64,000 nucleotides of DNA from positions 1 through 64,000 of the forward strand of contig NZ_BDCE01000028.1 of assembly GCF_001613345.1 (NCBI RefSeq), read 5' to 3'. Source of the DNA: Nocardia uniformis NBRC 13702 (lineage in GTDB: Bacteria > Actinomycetota > Actinomycetes > Mycobacteriales > Mycobacteriaceae). Of the stretch, positions 50,943 to 60,496 are shown piece after piece (positions within the stretch are counted from its first letter, which is position 1; each line of letters starts with the position of its first letter). The notes under the pieces were generated by a model. That model searched no databases. It was not told where the DNA came from and saw nothing but the letters and a program-made list of their open reading frames with translations. Made by a program: the position numbers and the translations under genes.

Positions 50943-51803
50943 CTATTGGAATACTGCGTCGATGGTGTCGGCGGTGAGCACCCGCGCCGCCCACTGCCGC
51001 ACCTGGGCAATCCGCGCGGCGCGGACCATGGCGACTGTCTCCGCAGGCAACGGCCCGAACTTCGACTCCAGCTGCTCGACCAGCGTCTCCGCACGTCCTC
51101 GCGCTTCACCTCGCGCTTCGCCTTCAGCGCGACCTTTTTCTTTGAGTTGTTCTGCCAGGGTCATGAGGGCCTCTCGAGCGCGGGAACCGACCTGCTCGGT
51201 AATGGGTTCGAATTCCGTATCGCTGATATTGCTCTGCTGGAAAACGTACGTCAGCGGTGTCGGCGGTGTGAGATGGCGTGCGCGCAATGCGGGGACGTCG
51301 TGCACGGTGAGGTCGTCCAGCAGGATCCGGAACCGGGGCAGGTACTCACCCAGGTCCTCGCGGGTGGCCGGGTCCAGGTCGAACAGCTCCGAAAGTTCGG
51401 TCGGGTAGCTCCAGCGCCGTCCGTCCGGCCCAGCATGGATCGCGAGAGCCAGGACGGCGGGCACGGTGGTGCTGCGGTGGGTGTGGACGTGCTGAGTCAG
51501 AAAACCAGTCACGTATTCGAGCATCCGCAATGGCATGAGCGGGTCAGGGCTGGATTGGTGTTCGATGAACACAGTCAGGTAGGCGGTGCGGTTATCGATC
51601 CGGGCGCGGAAAACCAGATCGCTGTAGCGTGACCGCAGGTCCTGGGTGATGTAGCTACCGGGCTGCAGCTCCAGTGTGTCCCACTCGATATGGGCGGTGA
51701 TCTTCTCCGGTAGCACCGCACGCAGTTCACTCGCCGCGTCGGCCGGACGGGCCAGGATCTTGCGGAACAACGCGTCATGCGGATTGGGCACCGGATCGGC
51801 CAT
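50943..51803 (-). CDS. Rpn-family nuclease/putative transposase (PD-(D/E)xK)
   Basis: The 286-aa protein starts NPHDALFRKILARPADA and has the nuclease core Asp in YSDLVFRARID and ExQ in VFIEHQSS, typical of Rpn recombination-promoting nucleases (Transposase_31). A charged Glu/Arg-rich segment (GRAEGEARGEARGRAET) near residue 225 is also usual. The family promotes RecA-independent DNA transfer in E. coli. ATG 51803 begins right at the conserved N-terminus; a longer frame to 51878 is not needed. No insertion-sequence ends were found. Confidence 0.85.
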   Translation of the reverse strand: MADPVPNPHDALFRKILARPADAASELRAVLPEKITAHIEWDTLELQPGSYITQDLRSRYSDLVFRARIDNRTAYLTVFIEHQSSPDPLMPLRMLEYVTGFLTQHVHTHRSTTVPAVLALAIHAGPDGRRWSYPTELSELFDLDPATREDLGEYLPRFRILLDDLTVHDVPALRARHLTPPTPLTYVFQQSNISDTEFEPITEQVGSRAREALMTLAEQLKEKGRAEGEARGEARGRAETLVEQLESKFGPLPAETVAMVRAARIAQVRQWAARVLTADTIDAVFQ

Positions 51804-51944
51804 GATCGGGCAACCTACGCCCGAACCGGCTGCGACACGCCGAACTCCGCTGCGGTCACGTTCACCTGACCAGGGCACACGCCCGAATTCAGAAGGGGTG
51901 ATGCCCGATGCCTGGCAGCCAGGTTCCCCCAGTCGGGTTCGGGT

Positions 51945-52862
51945 TCACAGTGCCGGGCGCAGGTGAGCGCCTAGCCATGCCTGGATATCGTCGAGTGCGG
52001 CCTGCGCCATCCGGGTCGGGTGTCCCGTAAACCCGTGGGGCGATTCAGGATAGACGCGGAGGTCGACGTCTGCGCCGAAGGCTGATAGTCGCGCGGCCAT
52101 GGCCAGGTTGTCCTGGAGCAGGATGTCGGCCTCTCCGACGACCATGAGGACCGGAGGCAGGTTGGAGAGTTCGGCGTAGATCGGTGAGAGGTCCGGGTTT
52201 GTGCGGTCCGGTGCCGCCCCGGCGTAGGCCTCGAGGAAGTACTCGTCGGCGATCAGCCGCCCGGCCGGGGTGTGTGCGCTCAGGTCATAGGTTCCGAATT
52301 GCAGTGCAGCACAGTCGAATGCGGTGATCCCTCGATTACGCAGGCGCAGCAGCGTGGTCATTGCCAGCGTTGCACCGGCCGAGAAGCCGCCGACAGCGAG
52401 CTTCGCTGTGCCGAAACGATTCTGGGCGTGGTCGATGAGCCAGAGCGCGGCGGCTTCGCAATCGTCCGGAGCGGCCGGCCATGGATGTTCGGGTGCGAGC
52501 CGGTAGTCCACGCTCGCGACCACGATGCCGAGTGCGTCGGCGAGCTGGCGGTTGCGGACGTCGCTGTCAGCGGCCGATCCCATGTAGAAGCCGCCGCCGT
52601 GGATGTCCATGAACACGCCGTTCGCCGCCGTGTCCACGGGAGTGTGGATCCGCAGTGGGACGCTGCGTCCGTCGGCGACGACGAGCTCTTCGACGGCTGG
52701 CGGAGTAGCCGGGGTGGGCTCGGCGACACCGGCTCGGAATGTGCGCAGCTCCTCTGAACTGTTCGGACCTCTTCCAGCCGTGCGCTTTTCATAGAAGGCG
52801 CGTGACTCGTCGACGAGAAGGTGGAGGCGAGGGTCGATCAGATTGGCCAGTCCGAGTTGCAC
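51945..52862 (-). CDS. Alpha/beta hydrolase, hormone-sensitive lipase family
   Basis: The protein has the HSL oxyanion motif DIHGGGFYMGS, the nucleophile VGGFSAGATLA, the acid in VVGEADIL and the catalytic His in ESPHGFTGH. This is a carboxylesterase-type enzyme of unknown substrate. GTG 52862 has AGGG 8 nt upstream and gives about 305 aa, the usual length; earlier in-frame GTGs at 52871 and 52961 remain possible. Confidence 0.88.
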   Translation of the reverse strand: MQLGLANLIDPRLHLLVDESRAFYEKRTAGRGPNSSEELRTFRAGVAEPTPATPPAVEELVVADGRSVPLRIHTPVDTAANGVFMDIHGGGFYMGSAADSDVRNRQLADALGIVVASVDYRLAPEHPWPAAPDDCEAAALWLIDHAQNRFGTAKLAVGGFSAGATLAMTTLLRLRNRGITAFDCAALQFGTYDLSAHTPAGRLIADEYFLEAYAGAAPDRTNPDLSPIYAELSNLPPVLMVVGEADILLQDNLAMAARLSAFGADVDLRVYPESPHGFTGHPTRMAQAALDDIQAWLGAHLRPAL

Positions 52863-53018
52863 GGAGACCACCCTAGCGATTGCTGGTTTCGGCGAGCGTT
52901 GCGGATCCTCGGAACGAGGGCGATGGTGTCGGGCAGCCAGGTCGCTGCTGAGCAAAACCACTTACGTCCAGCCGTCGACCAGTTCGCCCGGTCGCATTCG
53001 ATGGTCTTGCGCGACCGA

Positions 53019-53600
53019 TCATGTCAGCAGTTCGTTGATATCCACGGTTTGCAGGTGTTTGCGCACGCGGTTGGCGAATGCCGGTGCTCCCGCCCTGACC
53101 AGCATGTCGGGTAGCGACACCCTGCTGTCGGTGCTCCGGCGAAGGTGGTATACGAGTTGTTCCCTCGTGACAGCAAGCACCGCGTCGGGGCTACTGTCAT
53201 CCACCAGTTCGAAGAACTCATCCGCCGAGTAGACCTCGTATGTGAGGTGGTCCATCTCGCGGAAGTCCTTGGTGTTGCCGGTCAGCAGGATGTCAACCTG
53301 ACCGTGGACAGCGGCGCTGTGGACATGAGCGTCACCGGGATCGGTGTAGTCGCACGACGGGTCGATGGTGAATCCGCTGATCCGGCCCGCCTCGAAGACC
53401 TTCTCCAGCCGACGGCGGATACCGCCGACCTGAGCGTCGGCGAGGAACGGGTTCTTCTTTCGCAGGTGGTAGACGAACTCGGCCATGATGTCGTCGGTCC
53501 ACATGACTTCGAACATCTCGCCACCGTGTAGATACAACAGGGCCAACCAGTCTCGGAATGTACGCGAATAGAGAACATTGGCGTCGACGAGAACCTTCAT
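53019..53600 (-). CDS. PIN-domain toxin
   Basis: The product begins MKVLVDANVLYSRTFRDWL, with the first PIN acidic residue. It continues with WTDDIMAEFVYHLRK and DPGDAHVHSAAVHGQVDILL then TGNTKDF, carrying the remaining carboxylates of a PIN_3-type RNase. ATG 53600 follows a GGGTGGGGG run; in-frame ATGs at 53618 and 53627 are alternatives. It lies downstream of the HTH gene on the same strand, the order of a type II toxin-antitoxin pair. Confidence 0.83.
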   Translation of the reverse strand: MKVLVDANVLYSRTFRDWLALLYLHGGEMFEVMWTDDIMAEFVYHLRKKNPFLADAQVGGIRRRLEKVFEAGRISGFTIDPSCDYTDPGDAHVHSAAVHGQVDILLTGNTKDFREMDHLTYEVYSADEFFELVDDSSPDAVLAVTREQLVYHLRRSTDSRVSLPDMLVRAGAPAFANRVRKHLQTVDINELLT

Positions 53601-53682
53601 CCCCCACCCGTTGACCATGGCGGCCATGCTACCGCGAGCGGAGGATAGGGGTTCGAAATCAGAAGTTGGACAAGCGAATACG

Positions 53683-54156
53683 TCAAAACTCGATGCCGAG
53701 TTCGTCCTCGATGTCCCGAAGTTCCGAAAAGGCGCGACGGCGCTCGGCCAGTTGCTGATCCTTGTACGCGAAGACGTCGCTACTGAGGAGTCTGGTATGC
53801 GATCGAACCTTGTGAGCCGGAAGCCTTCCTTCGCCAATGAGTTTCATCAATGTTGGACGCGATATCCCGAGCAGTTTCGCCGCCGTGGTCGTGGATACCT
53901 CATTGGGCACACTCGCCACGGTGACGGTGCATCCGTGGGCGACGAGGTCGAGTATCCGCCCCACCAGAGCCGACAACTCTGCGGGCATTTCAACGGCACT
54001 TCCTTGACCGAGACCGACGAGAACAGCTTCGTCGCTCGAGTCCGCTGCTACATCGCGCACCTTGCCTACGCTCGCCGTGAAGGCACGCGCTTGCTCCAAC
54101 TCATTCTCCGTGAGCGACACGAGGGCCCGATTGTCACGTATCACTGCTTCACTCAT
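53683..54156 (-). CDS. HTH (excisionase-type) antitoxin of the PIN toxin
   Basis: The 157-aa protein ends with a MerR/excisionase-like helix-turn-helix: TTTAAKLLGISRPTLMKLIG and EGRLPAHKVRSHTRLLSSDV. The N-terminal half is a helical segment likely used for pairing. Proteins like this are the usual partners of PIN_3 toxins and repress their own operon. The gap of about 80 nt to the toxin start is larger than typical. Confidence 0.83.
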   Translation of the reverse strand: MSEAVIRDNRALVSLTENELEQARAFTASVGKVRDVAADSSDEAVLVGLGQGSAVEMPAELSALVGRILDLVAHGCTVTVASVPNEVSTTTAAKLLGISRPTLMKLIGEGRLPAHKVRSHTRLLSSDVFAYKDQQLAERRRAFSELRDIEDELGIEF

Positions 54157-54337
54157 CGACCCACTCCCCTGCTGCGCAAACGCGGTGGCCAGCCCAGATT
54201 AGCGACTTGCACTTATAAGTGCAAGCTACATCAGCACGGGGGCGGTAGCTGTGGGCGTGAGCCGCAGGGGTCGTGGCGCTACCCAATGGGAGATCAGCGC
54301 TGCGATCACCGCAGTCTCTCGAGCTGCAACCAGTTCC

Positions 54338-54385
54338 GCTCAGCACTGTGGCCCGCCGAAGCTTCGGCGGGCCACAGTGCTGAGC
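54338..54385. terminator. Perfect 48-bp palindrome, probable terminator of putP
   Basis: The sequence from 54338 to 54385 is its own reverse complement without mismatch or loop. The left arm starts GCTCAGCACTGTGGCCCGCC and the centre is GAAGCTTC. It lies 33 nt past the putP stop. It can form a very stable hairpin in either RNA strand. Confidence 0.8.
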
Positions 54386-54418
54386 TTGTGTCTGGAACCT
54401 CGAGCTAGATACTCGACA

Positions 54419-55930
54419 TCAACGCGCCGGTTCCTCCACCGCCTGCCCCATGGCTCCTTCCCAGCTGCGCACAGGCGGGCTACCGACGAACCGTCCGAAC
54501 ACCACGGCGGCGACGGTCGCGACGATGAAGCCGGGGATGATCTCGTACAGGCCAGTGTCCGCGAGCACGTCGATCTGACGCCAGATCACCACTGTCGCAG
54601 CACCGCTGATAATGCCCGCCAGTGCGCCCGCACCGGTCATGCGCGGCCAGTACAGCGACAGCAGGATCACCGGTCCGAATGCCGCACCGAACCCGGCCCA
54701 CGCGTAGGCGACGATATCGAGTACCGCTCCCCCGCCGAGTGCGATCACGTAGGCGATTACGGCCACCACGATTACCGAGCCGCGGCCCACCCAGACGAGA
54801 CTGCGTTGGGACGCTTCACGATTGAGGAAGGCGTGGTAGAAGTCCTCGGTCAATGCGGTCGAGGACACCAGCAGCTGGCTGTCCGCCGTAGACATGATCG
54901 CGGCCAGCACCGCGGCCAGGACGATTCCGGCGACCCACGGGTTCAGTAGTTGCTGGGCGAGTGCGATGAAGACCGTTTCCGGGTTGTCCAGCGGTTGGTC
55001 GAGCACGCTGATACCGACGAGACCGACCAGGCAGGCCGCGCCCAGGGTCACCACGACCCACGAGGTGCCGATGCGGCGGGCGGTGGGAATGTCCTTGTGG
55101 CTGCGGATGCCCATGAAGCGGGCGAGGATGTGCGGCTGGCCGAAATATCCCAGGCCCCAGGCGAGTAGCGAGATGATCGCGACGAAACTCAGTGGTGCGC
55201 CCGCACCCCAGACGCCACCGGTGAAGCTGGCCTCCGCGTTCATATCCAGCAGCGCGGGTGATTCGTCGTTCAGGGCGTTGCGCAGTGCGCCGAAACCGCC
55301 CAGGGTGCCGACCGCGATCAGCGGCAGCGCCACCAGTGCGGCGAACATCAGCAGGCCCTGCACCACGTCGGTGAAGCTCACCGCGAGGAAACCGCCGAGG
55401 AAGGCGTACACCACGATCACCACGACGGCGACGGTCATGGCCAGGGTCGATTCGACGCCGAAGACCTGCTCGAACAGCACGCCGCCCGCGACCAGGCCGC
55501 TGGCCACGTAGACGGTGAAGAACACCAGGATCACTACCGCGGAGATGACCCGCAGCGCCCTGGTGCGGTCCTCGAAGCGTTCCTCCAGGTAGGCCGACAG
55601 GCTCACCGAGTCCTTGGCGCGTTCGGTGTAGGTGCGCAGCCGGGGAGCGACGAACAGCCAGTTCAGGTAGGTGCCGACGGCGAGGCCGACCGCGATCCAG
55701 CTCGCGCCGATGCCCGCGGCGTACACCGCGCCGGGCAGGCCCAGCAGCAGCCAGCCGGACATGTCGCTGGCCTGCGCGGACAGCGCGGCCGTGGGGGCGT
55801 TGAGGCTGCGGCCGCCTAATGCGAAGTCGGACAGGGTTTTCGTGCGGTTGTATACCCAGACCCCGATGGCCACCATCGCGACGAGATACACGATGAAGGT
55901 TCCGAGAGTGACCCCATCGAGGTCGACCAT
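54419..55930 (-). CDS. putP: Sodium/proline symporter
   Basis: PutP imports proline with Na+. The 503-aa protein has about 13 hydrophobic segments and the SSS-family landmarks GGRSLNAPTAALSAQASDMS (residues about 39-58), the LARFMGIRSHKD loop, and MSTADSQLLVSSTALTEDFY near residue 350. It is the third gene of the proline operon, starting 10 nt after the proline dehydrogenase stop. Ends just before the palindromic terminator. Confidence 0.96.
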   Translation of the reverse strand: MVDLDGVTLGTFIVYLVAMVAIGVWVYNRTKTLSDFALGGRSLNAPTAALSAQASDMSGWLLLGLPGAVYAAGIGASWIAVGLAVGTYLNWLFVAPRLRTYTERAKDSVSLSAYLEERFEDRTRALRVISAVVILVFFTVYVASGLVAGGVLFEQVFGVESTLAMTVAVVVIVVYAFLGGFLAVSFTDVVQGLLMFAALVALPLIAVGTLGGFGALRNALNDESPALLDMNAEASFTGGVWGAGAPLSFVAIISLLAWGLGYFGQPHILARFMGIRSHKDIPTARRIGTSWVVVTLGAACLVGLVGISVLDQPLDNPETVFIALAQQLLNPWVAGIVLAAVLAAIMSTADSQLLVSSTALTEDFYHAFLNREASQRSLVWVGRGSVIVVAVIAYVIALGGGAVLDIVAYAWAGFGAAFGPVILLSLYWPRMTGAGALAGIISGAATVVIWRQIDVLADTGLYEIIPGFIVATVAAVVFGRFVGSPPVRSWEGAMGQAVEEPAR

Positions 55931-55939
55931 GACAACTCC

Positions 55940-56899
55940 TTACTTCCGCGACGTCGCGGAACGCAGAAAAAACGCGACGTTCGCGGGCCGCTCCGCCAAT
56001 CGCCGAATGAAGTATCCGTACCACTGGTCACCGAACGGCACATATACGCGCACGTGTCGGTCGAGCGTAACCAGCCGTGCCTGCTCGGCATCGCGGATTC
56101 CGTACAGCATCTGGTACTCGAAGGCGGTGTTTCCGCGTCCGGCGGCGGTGGCGAGGAGTTCCGCCGTGCCGATGACGACCGGATCGTGCGAGGCGACCAT
56201 CGGATACCCCGAACCGGCCATGAGGATGCTCAGGCAGCGCAGGTAGGACGCGTCGACCTCGGGTTTGCGGCGGAATGCCACGGATTCGGGCTCGTCGTAT
56301 GCGCCCTTGCACAGGCGGATGCGGGCACCCTCGGCGGCGAAGGCGCGGCAGTCGTCCTCGGTGCGGTGCAGGTAGGCCTGCAGGACGGTGCCGACCGTCT
56401 GTGGGAAGTCGCGGCGCAGTTCACGCACGATCGCATGGGTGGAGTCGGTGGTGGTGTGGTCTTCGGCGTCGAAGGTGACCCACACCCCGGCGGCGTGCGC
56501 GGCCCGCACTACGGCGCGGGCGTTGTCGAGTGCGATCCGGTGCCCGTCCCTGGGTAGTGCCTGACCGAGCGCGGACAGTTTCACCGACACCTCGACGGGC
56601 CGCACATCTCCCGAATCGCCTGCCAGGGCGGATAATTCGTCGATGAGGGCCAGATAGGTGTCGACGGTCAGCCGGGCCTGGGCCGGGTCGACGGTGTCCT
56701 CACCGAGGAAGTCGATGCTGACGAAGCGTCCGGACTGGAGCAGCTCCCGGACGGTGGCCAGGGCCGAGGCGAGGGACTCACCGGCCACGAACCGGTCGAC
56801 GAGGGTGCGGGTGACCGGGAATCCGGTGACGGTGCGCTCGGCCCGGGGTGAGCGGGCGGCGGCGAGCAGCATGGGCCGCATGGGATTGATGAGGGTCAC
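55940..56899 (-). CDS. pruB: Proline dehydrogenase
   Basis: This monofunctional flavoenzyme oxidises proline to pyrroline-5-carboxylate. The 319-aa TIM-barrel protein contains VSVKLSALGQALPRDGH, VTFDAEDHTTTDST, GTVLQAYLHRTEDDC, RIRLCKGAYDEP, and FEYQMLYGIRD near the C-terminus, all typical proline dehydrogenase segments. The start overlaps the stop of the dehydrogenase gene before it (ATGA), consistent with substrate channelling between the two enzymes. Confidence 0.95.
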   Translation of the reverse strand: MTLINPMRPMLLAAARSPRAERTVTGFPVTRTLVDRFVAGESLASALATVRELLQSGRFVSIDFLGEDTVDPAQARLTVDTYLALIDELSALAGDSGDVRPVEVSVKLSALGQALPRDGHRIALDNARAVVRAAHAAGVWVTFDAEDHTTTDSTHAIVRELRRDFPQTVGTVLQAYLHRTEDDCRAFAAEGARIRLCKGAYDEPESVAFRRKPEVDASYLRCLSILMAGSGYPMVASHDPVVIGTAELLATAAGRGNTAFEYQMLYGIRDAEQARLVTLDRHVRVYVPFGDQWYGYFIRRLAERPANVAFFLRSATSRK

Positions 56900-58545
56900 G
56901 GGGTCACCTCCGGAGCTTGATGCGGGTACTCGTGTGCGGTCGCGGGGACGAAGGTTTCCTTGATGGACCTCGGTGAGGTCCAGCGCATCAGGTTGAGCGG
57001 TGATCCGGCCTTGTCGTTGGTGCCGGAGCCGCGGGCACCGCCGAACGGCTGCTGGCCGACGACCGCACCGGTCGGCTTGTCGTTGATGTAGAAATTGCCT
57101 GCGGCGAAACGCAATCCGTGCAGTGCGGCCTGGACGGCGCTGCGGTCCTGGGCGATGATCGCGCCGGTCAGCGCGTATCCGCTGCTGGAGTCGACCAGCC
57201 GCAGTATCTCGTCGAATGCTCCGGCGCGGCTGTCGTCGTAGACGTGGACGGACAGGATCGGGCCGAAGTACTCGGTGGTGAACGCCTCGTCTGCGGGGTC
57301 GTCACCGAGCAGCAGGGTGGGGGCGATGAAGTAGCCCTCGCTGTCGTCGCAGTGGCCGCCGGCGGCGACGGTGAGACTCGATGTGGCCTTGGCGCGGTCG
57401 ATGGCGGTGGCATTGCGGTCGAAGGCCCGCTGATCGATGACGGCTCCACCGAAATTCGCGAAATCGGTGACGTCACCGTAGGTCAGGTTCTCGACGGTGG
57501 CGATGAGCTGTTCGCCGATGCGCGACCACACCGACTTCGGGATGAAGGCACGCGAGGCGGCCGAACACTTCTGGCCCTGGTATTCGTAGGCACCACGGAC
57601 CATGGCGGTGATCAGGACGTCCGGATCGGCCGAGGGGTGCGCGACGATGAAATCCTTACCGCCGGTCTCTCCGACAAGGCGTGGATAGCTGTGGTATTCA
57701 GCGATATTCGCGCCGACGGTGCGCCACAGGTGCTGGAAGGTGCGGGTCGATCCGGTGAAGTGGACTCCGGCCAGCCGGGGATCGGTGAGCACCACATCGG
57801 AGATCTTGGGGCCGTGGCCGTTGACGAGATTGATTACGCCGGGCGGCAATCCGGCGGCCTCCAGTAGCCGCATGGTGTGATAGGCCGCCAAAGCCTGTGT
57901 GGGAGAAGGCTTCCAGATGACCGTGTTGCCCATGAGCGCGGGTGCGGTGGGCAGGTTCCCGGCGATGGCGGTGAAGTTGAACGGGGTCACCGCGTAGACG
58001 AAGCCTTCGAGCGGACGGTACTCCGCGCGGTTCCAGACGCCGGGTGAGGAGATCGGCTGCTCGGCCAGGATCTGGCGGGCGAAATGGACGTTGAAGCGCC
58101 AGAAGTCGACCAGTTCGCAGGGTGCGTCGATCTCGGCCTGGTAGGCGGTCTTGGACTGGCCGAGCATGGTCGCGGCGGCAATGGTTTCGCGCCAGGGCCC
58201 GGCGAGCAGATCGGCGGCGCGCAGGAATACGGCGGCGCGCTGGTCGAACGGGAGGTCGCGCCAGGCCGGGGCGGCAGCGGTGGCGGCGGCGACCGCGTCG
58301 TGGGCTTCGGGGGCCTCGGCGGTGGTGAGGGTTCCCAGGACGGTCCGGTGCCGGTGCGGCGCGACCACATCGATGCGTTTCCCGTCGCCGTTGCGGTGGT
58401 GGCCGCCGATGACATTGTGAATCTCGGTCGGATTGTCGGACAGCTCGGCGAGGGCGGATCGCAACCGGGCGCGTTCCGGGGTGCCGGGTGCGTAGGAGTT
58501 GATGTGCTCGTTGGTGGGAGCAGGGACCGCGGTAATGGCATCCAT
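56896..58545 (-). CDS. pruA: L-glutamate gamma-semialdehyde (P5C) dehydrogenase
   Basis: The 549-aa aldehyde dehydrogenase converts P5C/glutamate semialdehyde to glutamate. It has the catalytic Glu in LVGETGGKDFI and catalytic Cys in YQGQKCSAASRAF. The N-terminal extension (IHNVIGGHHRNGDGK) and C-terminal GSGTNDKAGSPLNLMRWTSP are typical of the P5CDH group. It is the first gene of the leftward proline operon, whose promoter region contains the operator at 58585. Confidence 0.95.
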   Translation of the reverse strand: MDAITAVPAPTNEHINSYAPGTPERARLRSALAELSDNPTEIHNVIGGHHRNGDGKRIDVVAPHRHRTVLGTLTTAEAPEAHDAVAAATAAAPAWRDLPFDQRAAVFLRAADLLAGPWRETIAAATMLGQSKTAYQAEIDAPCELVDFWRFNVHFARQILAEQPISSPGVWNRAEYRPLEGFVYAVTPFNFTAIAGNLPTAPALMGNTVIWKPSPTQALAAYHTMRLLEAAGLPPGVINLVNGHGPKISDVVLTDPRLAGVHFTGSTRTFQHLWRTVGANIAEYHSYPRLVGETGGKDFIVAHPSADPDVLITAMVRGAYEYQGQKCSAASRAFIPKSVWSRIGEQLIATVENLTYGDVTDFANFGGAVIDQRAFDRNATAIDRAKATSSLTVAAGGHCDDSEGYFIAPTLLLGDDPADEAFTTEYFGPILSVHVYDDSRAGAFDEILRLVDSSSGYALTGAIIAQDRSAVQAALHGLRFAAGNFYINDKPTGAVVGQQPFGGARGSGTNDKAGSPLNLMRWTSPRSIKETFVPATAHEYPHQAPEVTP

Positions 58546-58584
58546 AGCGAGTCACTCAACCGTATGCGGGGTACGGTGCGGATG

Positions 58585-58628
58585 ATCCGATCGGACAAAT
58601 TGGCCTGGAATATCTTGTCCGATCGGAT
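58585..58628. promoter_or_regulatory. Probable operator of the proline regulon
   Basis: Perfect 14-nt arms ATCCGATCGGACAA (58585-58598) and TTGTCCGATCGGAT (58615-58628) are 16 nt apart. Each arm contains the small palindrome CCGATCGG, so the dyad is double. It lies between the divergent P5C dehydrogenase gene and the PucR-type regulator gene, the expected place for a shared regulatory site. Confidence 0.85.
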
Positions 58629-58682
58629 GAAGATTGGCGTGACACGTACCATTGCCGGTGCCGGACAGTGAGGTGGGCCACC

Positions 58683-60362
58683 ATGGTGGAGGAGTACGAG
58701 TCGGTCGCCCTCGGCGAGCTGCTCTCGGCTCTGACCAGCGCGGTCGTCGAACTCGTGGACGCGCCCGCCGGGGTGGGTGTTCAGGTCGGGTCCGTCGCAT
58801 TCCTCGACCCCGACGACCTTTCCGTGGACGCACCGCCCACCCGGCCGCTGCCGGCGCTGTCCCTCCAGGTCGGGGTGGCCGATGCGGAGGCCGCGCAGTG
58901 GTTGCGGATGGTGGCCGAGCAGTGCCCACCGGAGTATCGCCCGCGCGCGGTGCTGTCCAAGGGTGCGCGGGTCTCGACGCGACTGCGGGCGGCCGCCGCC
59001 GCAGCGGGGGTGGCGCTGGTCGCGGTGAATCCGCAGGCGCGGTGGGAGACGGTGCACGCCATCGTGAATCGGATCCTGGACGCGGCCGCCGGACCCCGGC
59101 GCAGTGATCAGGCCGGGGATGACGCGCTGCTCGCGGACACCGACCTGTTCGGGCTGGCACAGACCGTGGCCGGGTCGACGGGCGGGTTGGTGACCATCGA
59201 GGACGACCGGTCACATGTACTCGCCTACTCCGCCGACAGCGATGAGGCCGCCGACCCGCTGCGCCGACTGTCGGTGCTGGGCCGTCAGGGTCCACCGGTA
59301 TACCTGCGCCGACTCCACGAGTGGGGCGTATTCGACCGGCTGCGTACCAGCGACGATGCCGTCGAGGTGCCCGCGCACGAGGAGATGGGGACCCGGCGCA
59401 GGATCGCCATCGCGATCCGGGAGCCCGGCAGGCTGGGCGGCCATTCGCGGCGGGTGCTCGGCACCATCTGGGTGCAGGAGGCGCACGTGCCGCTTGCCGC
59501 CGAAAGCGGCGACGTCCTGCGCGGTGCGGCCGCGATCGCCGCCCGAATCATCTGGCGGACCCGGACCGCGCCCACCGAGGACGGGCTGCTCATCCAGCGT
59601 CTGTTCGGCGGTGATGTCGATGTGCGGTCGTTCGCCACCGATTTCGGTGTGCCGGAACAGGGTCCGGCCGCTGTCGTCGGATTCGCCCACGAACAACCCG
59701 CGGGCGGTGCCGACCCCGCCGAGACGGCGCTACGGCGCGACGCACTGCGGCGCGACGTGGTGACATTGCGGCTACACGCCAGCGTTTTTCGTGCGGACGG
59801 CCTCACCACCGTCATCGGCGATCGGGCGTATGTCCTTTTCCCGCAATATCATTCGGCCACCGGTGTCGCCTCATGGACGAGGCAGGTGATCGGCAGGCTG
59901 GAAAACCAGTCGGGGCTGCCACTGCGGGCGGCGATCGCGGCACCTGTCGCGGGCCTCGCCGACGTCGCGCGAGCGCGCACGGAGGTGGATCGGGTACTCG
60001 ACCGCACGGTGACACTTACCAACGCGGATAAGGTCACCGACCTCGCCCGCTCGCGCACGGCCGTCCTGCTCGGCGAGACGCTGACGCTACTGGCGAGCCG
60101 CCCCGAACTACGTGACCCGAGGTTGGGGAAGCTCCTCGACTACGACACGAAATACTCCGCGCAGCTACGCGAAAGCCTCGCAACATATTTGGAGCACCCC
60201 GGAGATGTGCGAACCGCGGCCACGCGACTACAGGTGCACCCGAACACCCTGCGCTACCGAGTCCGCCGCGCCGCCGACATCATGGGCCTCGACCTCGACC
60301 ACGCCCCGGACCGACTACTGATCGAGCTCCAACTCGCGGTGCACCAGCACGCCGCGCACTGA
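58683..60362 (+). CDS. PucR-family transcriptional regulator (probable proline regulator)
   Basis: The 559-aa protein has an N-terminal sensory part (first 290 residues), a middle GGDEF-like region and the C-terminal PucR helix-turn-helix: LRESLATYLEHPGDVRTAAT and RLQVHPNTLRYRVRRA. In mycobacteria a PucR-type regulator activates proline dehydrogenase genes, and here the gene is divergent from them with an operator between. Start ATG 58683. By analogy it probably activates pruA-pruB-putP in response to proline. Confidence 0.9.
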   Translation: MVEEYESVALGELLSALTSAVVELVDAPAGVGVQVGSVAFLDPDDLSVDAPPTRPLPALSLQVGVADAEAAQWLRMVAEQCPPEYRPRAVLSKGARVSTRLRAAAAAAGVALVAVNPQARWETVHAIVNRILDAAAGPRRSDQAGDDALLADTDLFGLAQTVAGSTGGLVTIEDDRSHVLAYSADSDEAADPLRRLSVLGRQGPPVYLRRLHEWGVFDRLRTSDDAVEVPAHEEMGTRRRIAIAIREPGRLGGHSRRVLGTIWVQEAHVPLAAESGDVLRGAAAIAARIIWRTRTAPTEDGLLIQRLFGGDVDVRSFATDFGVPEQGPAAVVGFAHEQPAGGADPAETALRRDALRRDVVTLRLHASVFRADGLTTVIGDRAYVLFPQYHSATGVASWTRQVIGRLENQSGLPLRAAIAAPVAGLADVARARTEVDRVLDRTVTLTNADKVTDLARSRTAVLLGETLTLLASRPELRDPRLGKLLDYDTKYSAQLRESLATYLEHPGDVRTAATRLQVHPNTLRYRVRRAADIMGLDLDHAPDRLLIELQLAVHQHAAH

Positions 60363-60496
60363 CCACGCATTCGGCTTCCGTGGCCCGGGGAAGGCATATG
60401 TTTTACCGGGCGAAGCGGAACCAACCCCCGCCGCGTGAACCCGCAGTTCGGTTCCATGGACACACGATCGGTGACACTCCAGGTAACATCACCGGT

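Noticed and set aside
50943..51878. Insertion sequence around the Rpn-family gene
   Set aside because: No terminal inverted repeats or target duplications were found; Rpn proteins are often annotated as transposases but act as nucleases.
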